From NCBI GenBank assembly GCA_002261195.1, contig MVBO01000090.1, positions 1 to 59,955 on the forward strand: 59,955 nucleotides of DNA. The letters are read 5' to 3'. Both the position numbers and the translations under genes were made by a program. Shown piece by piece: positions 44,010 to 54,934 of this stretch; positions within the stretch are counted from its first letter, which is position 1, and the number at the start of each line of letters is the position of its first letter. Under the pieces are notes generated by a model. It made no database searches. It was not told the DNA's origin and saw only the letters and a list, made by a program, of their open reading frames with translations. Source of the stretch: Bifiguratus adelaidae. Taxonomy: Eukaryota; Mucoromycota; Endogonomycetes; Endogonales.

Positions 44010-44546
44010 TCAACAAGGACAGAATTCTGCTCGATGTGGACCAGCGCAATGGCGACACTTTATGTCATCGCTCTGTTTGCCATCTTCGTCAGGTGGACTG
44101 ACACTCCCACTTCCACCCAACCGAAAGTGCAGCGTTGGGAATAGGTTCGGTCGAGGATATCCAGAGAGTGTCGAGTGCTCTGTGGCAGCGGTGCCATAAT
44201 ATTGACTGTATGTGGAAGAGGAAGAGGAAGAAGAATTGCTTCGACGCGAATAGGCGGTGGATGTATGCGTTGTACGCGATGCAGTGATGGCCGGCGCAAT
44301 AGCTTGCAACTTTGTTGGTTGTTGGCGTTTTTGTATCACTGAGAGCGTCGGTAAAAGCACACGTGATCGCCGTAATGAACTGTAAGAATGGATAGAAGAA
44401 GAAGAGGAGACGATCGAGTGTGATGCAAAGGTGGATGCAGCAGCTGTACTAGCTGGCGTAGAGAAGCAGAGGGCCTGAAAAGACGCAATGAGCGGGCCAA
44501 GTGACCACGAGCTCGACATGGAAAACGTTGCTGGAATGACCGGCAT
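44010..44546 (-). CDS. Hypothetical small protein with C-terminal zinc knuckle
   Basis: An uninterrupted frame of 178 residues from ATG 44546. The N-terminal 130 residues are rich in S, T, A and contain scattered basic residues without acidic ones, which could be a mitochondrial presequence or just disorder. The last 16 residues, CRHCAGPHRAEFCPC, are a CCHC-type knuckle (C-x2-C-x3-H-x4-C). I recognise no family. It is tail to tail with the TCP11/SOK1-like gene (80 bp). The shadow frame on the other side is poorer. Moderate support because the length and the knuckle at the very end look non-random. Confidence 0.45.
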   Translation of the reverse strand: MPVIPATFSMSSSWSLGPLIASFQALCFSTPASTAAASTFASHSIVSSSSSIHSYSSLRRSRVLLPTLSVIQKRQQPTKLQAIAPAITASRTTHTSTAYSRRSNSSSSSSSTYSQYYGTAATEHSTLSGYPRPNLFPTLHFRLGGSGSVSPPDEDGKQSDDIKCRHCAGPHRAEFCPC

Positions 44547-44770
44547 CTTGCTGTATTTAAAGGCGTCAAAGGCAGAAAAGCTTGGCAAAATGCCAAGTAA
44601 GACAGGGAAGACCAGCGGTTAAAATCCTTCGCCAGCAAAACCAAACGGGCGCAGTGATCACGTGCTGCGCGCTCCGAACAACCAATCAAAAGCGTTCATG
44701 ATTGACTCACAGCATCGGAAGGTGGAAATTCGCGCTCTGTCTATCCTTTGAGTTTACCGTCAAATCAATT

Positions 44771-47700
44771 TTACAGGTGAATGGACTGATCGGGTACATC
44801 GACCTCATTGTCTCCATCCGGGGCATACACCTGCTCCTGTGCGTCAGATGCAAAGTCGGAATGGTCATCCTCGTCCGGATGTGTGACAATTTTGCCTCCG
44901 GAATAATCAACGTCTTCATCAAACGGCAATTCTGGAGGATTGATCTCCAAATCATCGAACCGAATGAGTAACTCTTCACCTTCGGGTGCCTTTGAAATCT
45001 TTCTTGTCCATCCGGAGGTTGCTAGGTTGGTTGTACTTGACGTTCGCGAAGAGGCATTCAGGATGGTACCTTGTCCAGGATACGCTTGCGTACCCGAGGA
45101 AGGGCTCCAACCATGGAGATGGGATGGAACGTGAGGGCTAGGACTTAAGGATGTGGGATTGGATGAGCTGCCAACCTTGATCAATTGCGCATCTTCAAAA
45201 GATAGAGAAACACCTTTGACAGGGTTGGGATGAGGACGCAGAGGCCAGCTGGGTGCACATTGTCACTTACCGCGCTCAACAGATGGCCTTGTGTTCGCTG
45301 GAATACCGCCGTAAGACATGCGCTTCATGCCAGAGTACAATGCACTCGAGGGTGAGAAACCACTTGCGGATTCGAGTTGGGTTTGCATCGCCGTAGAGAG
45401 ATTCTCTTCCAGGGTGGCCGCCTTCTCATTGACGTCTCCTTCCGCCATGCTCTCCTTAGCTGCGTCTGCCCCCAAAGCTTCCATCCGTCTACCATATGGC
45501 TCAGGAGTTTCTCTTCGGATAACAATGGGTTTCGTTGAAGGCTTTTCACCTCTCTGTAGTCGCTGCTCCACGTCCGGGTCGGCAAAAGTGGCGAATTGAA
45601 ATTGTCTTGTGCACCATAACGGCGTCTGCGATTGAGCATAATAGGTCGTCGTCTCATAATTGGAAAGCCAGTAATGTGCTTCCGACGGGGTATTTGACCT
45701 TATGGGTTGTTTGAGTGGTGATGACGCGACAGGGTCTGTAGAGGGATCTGTTGAATCGTCGTTTTCACTGCTGTCTACCAGCGCGACTCTTTCCTTCTTC
45801 TTTTTCTTCTTGATGCTTGTTGCCGTTACTGGTATAGCCTTTGGAGACTCTTCTTGTTCCACCGTTGCATCCTCCTGTGTAGGCAAGACATTGACCGGCG
45901 GATCTAGCGGGATCTTGACTTCTTTCCAAGTTGATCCACGCGCCAACATCCACTCTGCAATATCTTCAGATGCGAGGCTCATATCGAATCCGTCTTTGAC
46001 CCGGCCATCTTCCCTCCGTCGAATGGTCGACATGACAATCCAGTACCGATGTAAGGTTAAGATGCCGACGGGATGGAACGAATACATGTCACGGTAACCA
46101 ATGCGGCGACCATCGGATGTACTGACCGCTCGGCCACCGGTAAACGCTTCGCTTTGTAGAGTATTCTGATGCTGACTGAGTTCATCGCCATAGAGCGTAT
46201 CCAGTTGCTCCTCATCAAAGCCAAACAATCTATCGGCATCATCAGAGTCATCTCGAGAGCGAGCCCACGACGTTGATGAATCTTGTCCGTACTTGGGCGG
46301 TGGCGACGCTTCATGGGTGTGATCGGAGCTAGATGTGGTGATGCCGCTAAACAATTGTCCAAACCCTCCAATGCTCCCAACGCTCCGGCGTTTAGCTCCA
46401 AGAGATGCAACAGCGTTTCCGACATTATTGAGCATATACGACGCATTGTCCGCCAGCGATTTGCTGCGGGCTTTCATGCCACTGCCTTCCAGAAGTCCGT
46501 TAAAGGTGCCGGTGAGTCGACCTGGTTCAGGTGATCCGGACGGTTGCCTTAGATGACCAGACAGGGAAAGGGCACGGCGCGCTGCACCATTGGGATTCAG
46601 AAGGTATGGGTTCTGCCCGGGCATGAGGAACGTTGTCGTTAGTCTGGCTCGATGTAGCTTTGGTCGATTGCTCGCGTTGTTGGATGACATGATTTGTCGA
46701 TAGAATTCAGCATTTGCCGGCACAGGTTGACCTGGTATCACGTAAGGGATGCCATCCTGGCCAGTTACGTAGAAGAATTGCGTCTGCAGTGGTATTGGGG
46801 CTTGTGACGCTGTTGAATCGCCAGCTGAAGTGCTATGGATGGCGTCCATATTGGCTGTTGGAATGTGTGCATATATCACCGAAGATGGATCGCGAGAGGC
46901 CATGGAAGCGTTTACTTGGTTCTCCGGCAATGGCATGGGATTTCGCTGCTTGATCCTCAACGGTGCCGTCAAAGTCACCAGCGACGTCTTGCCACCGTTC
47001 CGTAAGTTTGCGCTATTCTTGACTCGATTGGCAACATGTCCGGCAACGTCTGTTTCACCACCATAAGGATTAAGTGCATAAAGATGTGTCGTGCCTCTAG
47101 CGGTAGTAACACCGCACCAGAGAGAATCTTGCGAGAAAGCCGCAGACTCAATTTGTGCGTCCGTCATGCCGCGGGAAAGGTGATAAAGATGTCCGGCTCC
47201 ACGTGCTTGCAGTATCTTAGCTTGTCCACCAGCGTTTGCGGGAAGCCCTGTTGGCGTGGATGGGTGAAGCGAAAAGATGTGGAAGGTGTGCCCTTGGCGT
47301 GACACAGTGACGAGTAGGGTCCCGGCTGGGTTGAAGGAAACATGGCTGATATCGTGCGTATGCGGCCAAATATGCGCGACGATTGGAGGTCCTCTTGCAG
47401 GAATCTTGTCTGCCATCAAGTCTCGAACAATGACCTACCATCCAAAGTTTAGAATCTCATGCGTTGCCTCCATCTGGTTGTACTGACCATGCCTCGCTCC
47501 GTCTTTGAAGAACCATCCGCCCCTTGTACACCACTGTGCTCATTCTTCCCAGATCGTTCCTCGCCTGGCATAACGACATGGCCACCTGGGGAGACATGAC
47601 CAGAAGACGCTAGATAGGCCTCCATGGTACGATATCCATATTGTCCCACCTTGGTAATGCCAGCCGCGACCTCTTTCAACGCATCACGAGCAGTGTCACG

Positions 47701-49141
47701 GACATCGCGATCCACGAACCCACCGGCTGTGCCATTGTTATAGCCTGACTGTCGCTTCATCCCTGATTTGCCTCGACCGCCGCCTCCACCGCCACTTGCT
47801 GATCTTTCCCCACGTTGCCCGCCAGGTCGTCCACCAGCAGGAGTAAACCGCGTGGCATAGGCAATAAATCGCTGCCCTACATCGAAGGGCACAGGAGCAT
47901 CGTTTGGTATGGGGGGCAGATCAGACAAGACAATCATTTGCTGCTCATGCCGAATAGGTTGAAACGTGTGGCTAGAGTATGGAAGCAAGTACGGCTGCCT
48001 TGTTTGATTAGTCCGCAGTGCCTGAAGAGAAACCTTGAGTATCTAAAGCGAGCAATAGAAGCGTACATACCACCACCAATAATCGATCGCTGCACTTTAT
48101 CTCACACCCTTCCACATGTTCGTTGTCGCTATCATGTTGAACGTCATTGACATCTTCTTCTAATTCTGCTCGCGACGATCGCCATGTTTGGAGATCAGCC
48201 AGAGGGTGAATCACATGAACAATCGTATGCGTATGCAATGAGTAGATGTATATGCGCGTTCGAACAACCTCTGACCGTCGCTCCTTGGCCTCCTTGGAAT
48301 CCGTCGTGGGGTTCGTTGTCGACGGTGACTTTGGCTCGGAAGTTGCCCTGTTGTCTGCATGAAACCGCTGCACTCAGCCCGCTCCATTTTACTTACACAA
48401 TGGCCAACAGCGGACGAAATCGCCGAAAATCCTCTGCAGGGTTTCCATAGCCATGCTCCATAATGGTAGACGTAGTGATGCCAAGCAAATGACTCACTTC
48501 GCCAACGTCTATGGTAGCACCACTCGTGTATCCCATGGTTTTGCACACGTCCTCGGTCATGGAAAGCGCATGACTGCTGACATTACACAATTCCCGAATA
48601 TCATCTGGATTGGTAACGTCCCAAAGTTGGAATCCATGCGAATAGGCCAATTGCAATACCAATCGTCGTGTCATGCCGTGACCTTCTTCATCGACATGCG
48701 AGTTAATTGAGCGCCGTTTCCCTTGCCCTTGATGGCACGAGCGCTTCGCCGTTTCCACCCATTGAAAGGTGGCGTCTGTGATGGCAAAACTCTTGGCTTC
48801 CTCCACCGTAGACGCCGACTTTGCTGGACCAGCCGGTGAAGCATAGGCCTCAGATGGTTTGTAAAACATGAACGGTGGCGAGACACCGCTATTCAATTGA
48901 AGAGATTGATTTCTGCTCAGGGAAGCGGGAAGATTCTGAGAGACATAGGAGGAGAAGCCAGACCATGCGGTGGTAAGTGACTCCAAGCGAGTGCGATCCC
49001 TAAGGCATGCGCACCGTGAGACTAGTCGTTCCATAGCCGTCACACTTACCGTGGAAAAGTAGGTTCTGCTCGAACACCTCTGGTGGATGACGACCCTCCA
49101 GGCCACTCACCCGTTAAACGCCGTCTCTGTTCATGCTCCAT
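44771..49141 (-). CDS. BCAS3-like WD-repeat protein
   Basis: Six exons: 49141-49050, 48999-48397, 48347-48071, 48021-47488, 47434-45271, 45213-44771; 1370 residues. A beta-propeller of the PROPPIN-like kind is visible: LVLQLAYSHGFQLWDVTNPD, RTRIYIYSLHTHTIVHVIH, GMVIVRDLMADKIP, IVAHIWPHTHDISHVSFNPA and GTLLVTVSRQGHTFHIFSL. The last two correspond to the conserved blades of BCAS3 and of fungal relatives. The BCAS3 domain follows (SFHPVGILTLHRYWIV), then a disordered tail with LRFDDLEI-type acid patches. Animal BCAS3 binds PHAF1 and phosphoinositides at forming autophagosomes; a similar role here is inference. The exon 4 donor is GTCAGT, unusual at position 3. Confidence 0.85.
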
Positions 49142-49518
49142 ACTGTTCAACGAAGGACTGGAGAGGGGTACTTAGATAGCTTGTATCTTGGCGTGCATTC
49201 AACGACAGCACACTCCAGATAAACTCGTAGAGGCAACAGCCTCTATAGCCAACAATACCAGTGCCCACCACAGCCAAAACTATAGCATACAGTGGTATGA
49301 TAAAAGTCTCTAGACACTGAAGCGATAGCAAGAGAGAGAGACCAAGAGGCAACGAGAGAGAAGCCAAACCCCCCAATGACGGTCACACACCGCAAAGGGA
49401 AATTCCATTGTTTGCTCATCTGCCTCAACACGCGCATGGGATCCAAAGGGAAAGAGTGAGACAAGGGTCTCTTTAACTCTTCTCTTTAAGCATTCATGAA
49501 CAAAGAAATGACATGTGT
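49142..49518. other. Intergenic, no gene seen
   Basis: About 380 bases between the BCAS3-like start and the end of the TPT transporter gene. No convincing frame; should hold the BCAS3-like promoter. Confidence 0.4.
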
Positions 49519-50637
49519 CTATTGTTGGCCTTTAGAAGGTACATGTAAAGGTAAGGTGGATTGCTGCTTCTTTTCGCTCAATTCGACCGTGCTATTCACT
49601 CGCTTAGCGTCAACTTTTGATCTTCAGTGTCACTTACGTATACCATGCCCCGCCTGCGAGTGTGAGAGCGATGCCAGCAAGATGAAGTTGGCCAATCTTT
49701 AGGCCGAAAATGACAACAGCGAGGAGAATAGACAAGACTTGCTTGACATTGCCTGCGACAGTCATGGTCAAGGCTGAAGTCTTCTTATTGGCCGTGAACG
49801 AGACGACATTGAGAAGGAAAGCAATGATCCCATTGATAAGGAGAGCAAAGGCAACAGACCATGTCATCTCGGTGGCAGCAAAAGACCGCACCTGTGATAG
49901 CTCCCCGGTCAGATATGCATAGAATACCGTCTGGACGAAGGCGAGTGGCGACATGCGCAACAGCAAGTCCAACGGATGTAGTTTTAGTCGTCCAACTAGA
50001 ATCCGGTTTGTGAGCACCGTTTTAAGGGCCGCTAGGACCGTGCCAAAAATGGTCAAGAAAAAGCCTGTTTGGATATTAGAGATGTGCGTGGCTGTGTGCC
50101 AATAGGGTCCTCAACTTACCCATGGTGGTGTAGCTATAATCGCCATAGGTGGCGAAGGCGACTCCCATGACCACCGGAATCAATGACACATAGGTCATGA
50201 CCGATTGATGCTTTTGAAGCAACATCACGGAGAGGATGACGGTGAATACTGGCGTCATGGCTCTCACCACTTGATGAAAGGGTATAGTGACGAGATTTCT
50301 ACAGGTTCATAAGTATATGCGCGCGTTGCGATAAGCCCAGCAAAAGCACTTACAAGGAGACATTTGATATGGCAATATTGATGGTATAGAGGATAGAAAA
50401 TCCAGCAATTACCGCGCTCTCACGTTCACCCAAGCTGGTGACCGTAAATGAGCCGGATCGCAGACAGAGATACGAGCCGATGGTTCCACAAAGCGTATGA
50501 ACCGCTGTCAAGGTCCAAGGGTATGGAAAATTGTAGAGAGCGAGGATGATCTTGTTGTGAAGGGTGAGAGTGAGGTTACATGTAAAGTAGAGGAGAAGCC
50601 AGACCCAAGAGGAATCCATAAAGCTGATTTGCACCAT
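49519..50637 (-). CDS. Triose-phosphate/nucleotide-sugar transporter family protein (TPT, SLC35-like)
   Basis: Four exons: 50637-50354, 50298-50120, 50064-49638, 49591-49519; 320 residues. About ten hydrophobic spans in the drug/metabolite transporter fold. Family marks are YFTCNLTLTLHNKIIL at the start, ISNVSLNLVTIPFHQVVRA (restored across intron 1), MTPVFTVILSVMLLQ, VLTNRILVGRLKLHPLDLLL, and TMTVAGNVKQVLSILLAVVIF. The short last exon gives a lysine-containing tail (VELSEKKQQ), similar to ER/Golgi retention ends. It probably exchanges a sugar nucleotide or sugar phosphate across a Golgi or ER membrane; the substrate is not readable. Confidence 0.88.
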
Positions 50638-50996
50638 CTTGCTATTCTCCCGACGTCACGAATGGTATAATCCCGTGTTTACTGAGAGTGTTCACCGTTA
50701 AAGATCGAGCGCAGTGTCTATGGAAGAGCAAGACGGTGAATCCAACCAAATGCGAAGATGCAGAACAAGACAAGGAGCGATCGACGCAGATAGACGTGAT
50801 CAAAAAATAGAGACCCGAGGAGCGATAAGGTCAACCCAAGCGAGGGAGATGTTAGCAAACTCTATGCAAGTGACAAGAGACAAGGGTTCAAAAGGAATGG
50901 AGAAGAACGAGAGAGAGAAAGAGAGAAAGAGGGAAAGTGACAACCTATATATTTAACGGTGACGACATTTGGCGCTATTACGCTCTTTGGAACACC
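50638..50996. other. Divergent promoter with GA-rich tract
   Basis: The 359 bases between the TPT transporter and the LIM gene contain a purine-rich run at about 50893-50938 (repeats of GAGA and GAAA), just before the LIM gene start. Such tracts often mark nucleosome-free promoters. No gene is seen. Confidence 0.4.
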
Positions 50997-52530
50997 ATGA
51001 GCATGACCAAGGATGAGTTATCGCAATATCTCAAGGGGTTGACGCAGTCATCTGGAGAGGGCAATACTAATCAAAGGCCGGCAAGAGCGCATGCATCTAC
51101 ACTGAGAGGACCGAGACCAGCACCTGCCAACCGGTATGGAGAGCGCGGTGAGAGGACGTCTTCATATCAGACGAGCGCGCCTTCTTCAGACGCTATCGAT
51201 GCTTCCGCCATATCTCATCCACAACTCCGAAGCGGTCGTCGCCACGTGCGCACCATTGATGATATGGTGAACGATTTGACGTTTCCCATGGAAGAGAAGC
51301 TATCCTTTCATGAAACATTACCTGACAAAGGGCCATCTATACAGTCACCCGTACAGCACCAACAAAACGTCCAACGCAGCGTGGGAAACGTGTACGATGC
51401 TGTCAAGGAACGTGGACACGATAAAACACCGCCGGCTACACCGCCAAAGGACCGAAATCTCCGATCGACGGGCGACGCGTTTGAGGCAACGCTGGCCGGA
51501 AAACGCGTGCCACCGCCTGTTGCGCCTAAACCCAAGTTTGACAGCCCAAAAACCGCCACATCTCCTTCTAAATCTGCTCCTACGCCTCCCGTTCCCACCA
51601 TCTCTGTACCGACGATTAATATTCCAGGCGCTCCAGATGACGACGAACCGCCATCGGAAGCACAAGAATCATCCACTACGCGACTTCCAACCAATTCAGC
51701 ATTACGCTGTGCAGGCTGCCAAAAGGCTATTTCTGGCATCGTCATCACGGCCATGAACAAGCGGTGGCATCCACAGTGCTTTGTCTGCAAACACTGCAAG
51801 ATCGCGCTGGAACACGTGTCTTTTTTCGAAAAGGATGGTCTGCCCTATTGCCACCTGGATTATCACGAACTATTCAGTCCTCGGTGCGCTTACTGCAATA
51901 CACCTATCGAAGATGTAAGGCCACAAGCCCTGGCATGGTAGCATCACCGACTCATCACACGTACTTAGCGTTGCATCACCGCTCTAGGGAAATCCTATCA
52001 TCCGGGTCATTTCTTTTGTCGTGAATGCGGAGTACCCTTTGACGAGGGAGGTTTCATGGTCCATGACGGCCATGCTTATTGCGAAAAAGATTATCAACGC
52101 AAGTTTGGCAAGACGTGCAAAGGATGCGGAGAGTATATCACGAGTGAATTTGTGCATGCTTTAGGTGGTGATTGGCATCAAGAATGTTTTGTATGCGAGG
52201 TAAGATGAGGCATTTCATCATCAGCGCCATACTCATTGGGGAAATTAGGAGTGCAAGAAACCGTTCAACAACACAGCCTTCTATGTCCGAGACAACAAGC
52301 CCTATTGCGACCAACATTACAAGCGATCAGTGACCCGCCAATGCGCAACTTGCAAGGAGCCCATCGATGGTCGAGCCGTCATGGCTTTTGGCAGGAGTCA
52401 ATTCCATCCTCCTTGCTTCCAATGCTCTCGATGCTGCAAGCCTTTATCGACCAATGTACCTGGTCTATGGAAGGAGGATCCCGAGCATCCTGGATTGCCG
52501 ATGTGTATTCCTTGTGCACGGACACTGTAA
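50997..52530 (+). CDS. Paxillin-like protein with four LIM domains
   Basis: Three exons, 50997-51914, 51969-52199 and 52249-52530; 476 residues. Start taken at ATG 50997, because the frame upstream lacks an ATG. The N-terminal 240 residues are disordered and proline-rich ([18 protein letters not shown]), with an LD-like helix at the very start ([10 protein letters not shown]). Four LIM zinc-binding units follow: [10 protein letters not shown]...[20 protein letters not shown]...[20 protein letters not shown]...[10 protein letters not shown], and [10 protein letters not shown]...[10 protein letters not shown]. The order and the spacing resemble paxillin/Pxl1, which link actin and Rho signalling at cell tips and the division ring. 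It shares a promoter region with the TPT gene. Confidence 0.9.
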
Positions 52531-52594
52531 CAGTGGCGCAGCGATGTTGTATCACTGACTCATAAAGGTTACCGTTTCACTTGTTTCAGGTACG

Positions 52595-53410
52595 ATGAGC
52601 ATTGTCAGTGTGCATGACCGAGAGGTCATTCTAAACCTCCTTCATCGTGACCCAGTACGGCATGTCTACCACCTGGGTGACTTGGACGATACCCAGTTCA
52701 GAAAGACGGTCTGGTACGCGTTCGCCGAAACCGAAGAGGCACCGCCCGTAGACCTCGTCCTCATTTTTCTCGGCCTCGAGGTACCCGTCGTCCTCAGTAC
52801 ACACCTCGAGACACCCAACAGCGTTCACTTCTATAACGCCCTCGTACCCTATTTGCCCCGTTCTTTCTACGCTCACCTTGTCCCCGATTTTAAAGACGCG
52901 CTCAAAGGGTATAGAATCGTATCGCATGGACCCCATTATCGCATGGCATTGATCCACAAGGATCGCATCATTCAGGTGGATACCGCAGAGATTATCCAAT
53001 TGACGCTGGACGATGAGAAGGAACTCGGCGCGTTTTATAACGAACATTACCCCGGCAACGCCTTTAACCGCCGCATGCTCGAAACAGGCTCCTTCTTTGG
53101 TGTTCGCGTCGATAGTGCCTTGGTCTGTGCGGCTGGTCTCCATGTCATGTCACCTCGGTACGGTGTAGCGGCCATTGGGACGGTTACAACCAGTCAAGTC
53201 CACCGAAACAAGGGATGGGCGGCCAAAACGAGTGCGGCACTCTGTCAACATGTACTGCAAAGGGTGGAGCATATTGGACTTAATGTGCAGGCTGATAATG
53301 CACCTGCCATTGCCTGTTATCGTAAATTGGGATTCGAGGTGGTGGGCGAGTATGAGGAAGCCATGTGTTTTGGTCAAGAGGTGGAGGTGAACTTTACCGA
53401 GCGACATTAG
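52595..53410 (+). CDS. GNAT/FR47-type acetyltransferase
   Basis: Single exon, 271 residues, starting 64 bases after the LIM gene on the same strand. The N-terminal half (HDREVILNLLHRDPVRHVYH, LGDLDD) is the variable lid domain; the C-terminal half is the acetyl-CoA fold: GVAAIGTVTTSQVHRNKGWA is the Q/RxxGxG/A loop, followed by HIGLNVQADNAPAIACYRKL and GFEVVGEYEEAM, the FR47 ending. It should transfer acetyl groups to an amine; the substrate is unknown. It is unrelated in sequence to the GNAT gene at 14059. Confidence 0.88.
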   Translation: MSIVSVHDREVILNLLHRDPVRHVYHLGDLDDTQFRKTVWYAFAETEEAPPVDLVLIFLGLEVPVVLSTHLETPNSVHFYNALVPYLPRSFYAHLVPDFKDALKGYRIVSHGPHYRMALIHKDRIIQVDTAEIIQLTLDDEKELGAFYNEHYPGNAFNRRMLETGSFFGVRVDSALVCAAGLHVMSPRYGVAAIGTVTTSQVHRNKGWAAKTSAALCQHVLQRVEHIGLNVQADNAPAIACYRKLGFEVVGEYEEAMCFGQEVEVNFTERH

Positions 53411-53547
53411 AGGACATTATGTCATGTTGGAAGAATGAGGGCATGTATGCATTTGTGGATCGAATGTAAATGCTGCGGACATACCATGGAGACGGGGATT
53501 CATCGCCCGACATGCAGGCGGATCTAGAAAGAGCACATGAACACCTT

Positions 53548-54884
53548 CTATTCAAAATACTTTGCGTGTTCAGGTATCGGTGTAATCAAACGACCGGTTT
53601 CTAAGGCACATTCTATATTGTCCATAACAAGCGCTTCCATCTTTGTGTTTGTCTCTATGGTATCCGTTCCTCGATGCGGCGACAGGACCACATGAGGATT
53701 GTCCATCAGCCAAGGATGGATACGTGGCTCCTAAGTAAGCGGTTAGCCGGCGTTGCGCTATACGTCTACTTGCATGTTCGTAAACATCGAGGCCACACCG
53801 CTTCACTTTGCCGCTCTTTAATGCATCCACCAAGTCGTCCTCGTTGATGACCGCTCCTCGAGCCGTATTGACAATAATGACACCGTCTTTCATCTTGTCG
53901 AATTCTCGTTTACTCAGCAAATGCCTCGTATCGGTCGACAAGGGCACATTGACGGAAATGGCATCCGAGATTTTCAAAAGTGTATCGAAATCAACGTATT
54001 CAGCATGGTACTGACGTTCCACTGTGACCGTGTGAGACAAATGCTGGATGATGATCATGCCATACCTTCGGGGTCAAGTCTACGTCGATTATAATAGACT
54101 ATTCTCATATCAAAGGCATGCATGCGTTTGGCAACCGTCTACAAGAAACATTAAGCATCGCTAGTAGCATTGTGGAGAGCTGTACCTTGCCAATGCCGCC
54201 CATGCCAAGTATACCGAGCACCTTGCCCTCGGGATCATTGCTATAAGGTAATCCGTCCTTAAAATGTTCTAGTAAATCGTCAATCCATCCGGTTCTCGGC
54301 CTTATATTAGACATGTATCTTGTCTCAAATGGACCATGGAAAAATGCGCATCTCGAAAGGCGGCCAGCAGGAGCAAGACGTTCATATCCGCCGTACTCTA
54401 ACACCATGAGCCTAGTGTCACGCACGTAACGACTTACATCATTGATCGCTCCAGGGGTATTGGACACGTAAATCCCTCGTTTTTCACAGGCCTTGACATC
54501 CGTATCGTCGTAGCCTGCTCCCATTTGACAAAGGAATTGGACCGATGAGGGAAGATGTGAGATTAATTCCTCGTCAAATCGTCCAAGAGCCTACAAAGGT
54601 CTCATCCTTTAGCAGTGAACAGAGTGCACTTCTCCTATACTCGCCTTCATCGAGTTCCAGTGGCGATAAATGACCTTGATGCCCTGATATTTGGTTTCGA
54701 GGTCATTGTAGAATTCCGCACGGGAGGTCGCAGCCACGTACTAAGCGACGAGTCATCAGCGGAGATAGTCATCATACACATGCATAGGTACCTCAACAGA
54801 ATACTTGGCCTCGATGGCCTGCCATTTGTCAAGCGCACCTGTATGGGACCAAGGACTAGTATCGATGGCATCAAAAAGGAACAT
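53548..54884 (-). CDS. D-isomer-specific 2-hydroxyacid dehydrogenase (glyoxylate reductase-like), one frame break
   Basis: Seven exons: 54884-54792, 54740-54645, 54590-54438, 54397-54186, 54138-54066, 54021-53774, 53730-53548. Introns 2 (GCGAGT at 54644) and 6 (GCAAGT at 53773) have GC donors. Family marks: CQMGAGYDDTDVKACEKRGI, VSNTPGAIND, LGILGMGGIGK (NAD site), IIVNTARGAVINEDDL with the catalytic arginine, DVYEHEPRIHP with the glutamate, VVLSPHRGTDT with the histidine. Exon 4 begins in the expected frame (STADMNVLLLLAAFRDAHFS) but its second half (GWIDDLLEHFKDGLPYSNDP) is one base out, so the model is 1058 nt, not a multiple of three. Either a one-base deletion near 54310-54330, a sequencing slip, or a splice event I cannot see. 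It reduces 2-oxoacids such as glyoxylate with NAD(P)H. Confidence 0.8.
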
Positions 54885-54934
54885 CTATTTAGGAAATGCC
54901 TATGCTTTTATGGGGACGCGGTATGTTTACGCCT

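Noticed and set aside
49496-49702. Plus-strand cysteine-rich frame MNKEMTCVYCWPLEG
   Set aside because: It is antisense to the last exons of the TPT transporter, whose splice phases and protein motifs are consistent.
54647-54874. Minus-strand frame MMPSILVLGPIQVRL as the dehydrogenase N-terminus
   Set aside because: It is out of frame with the conserved ALDKWQAIEAKYSVE; the frame from ATG 54884 (MFLFDAID) runs into it directly.
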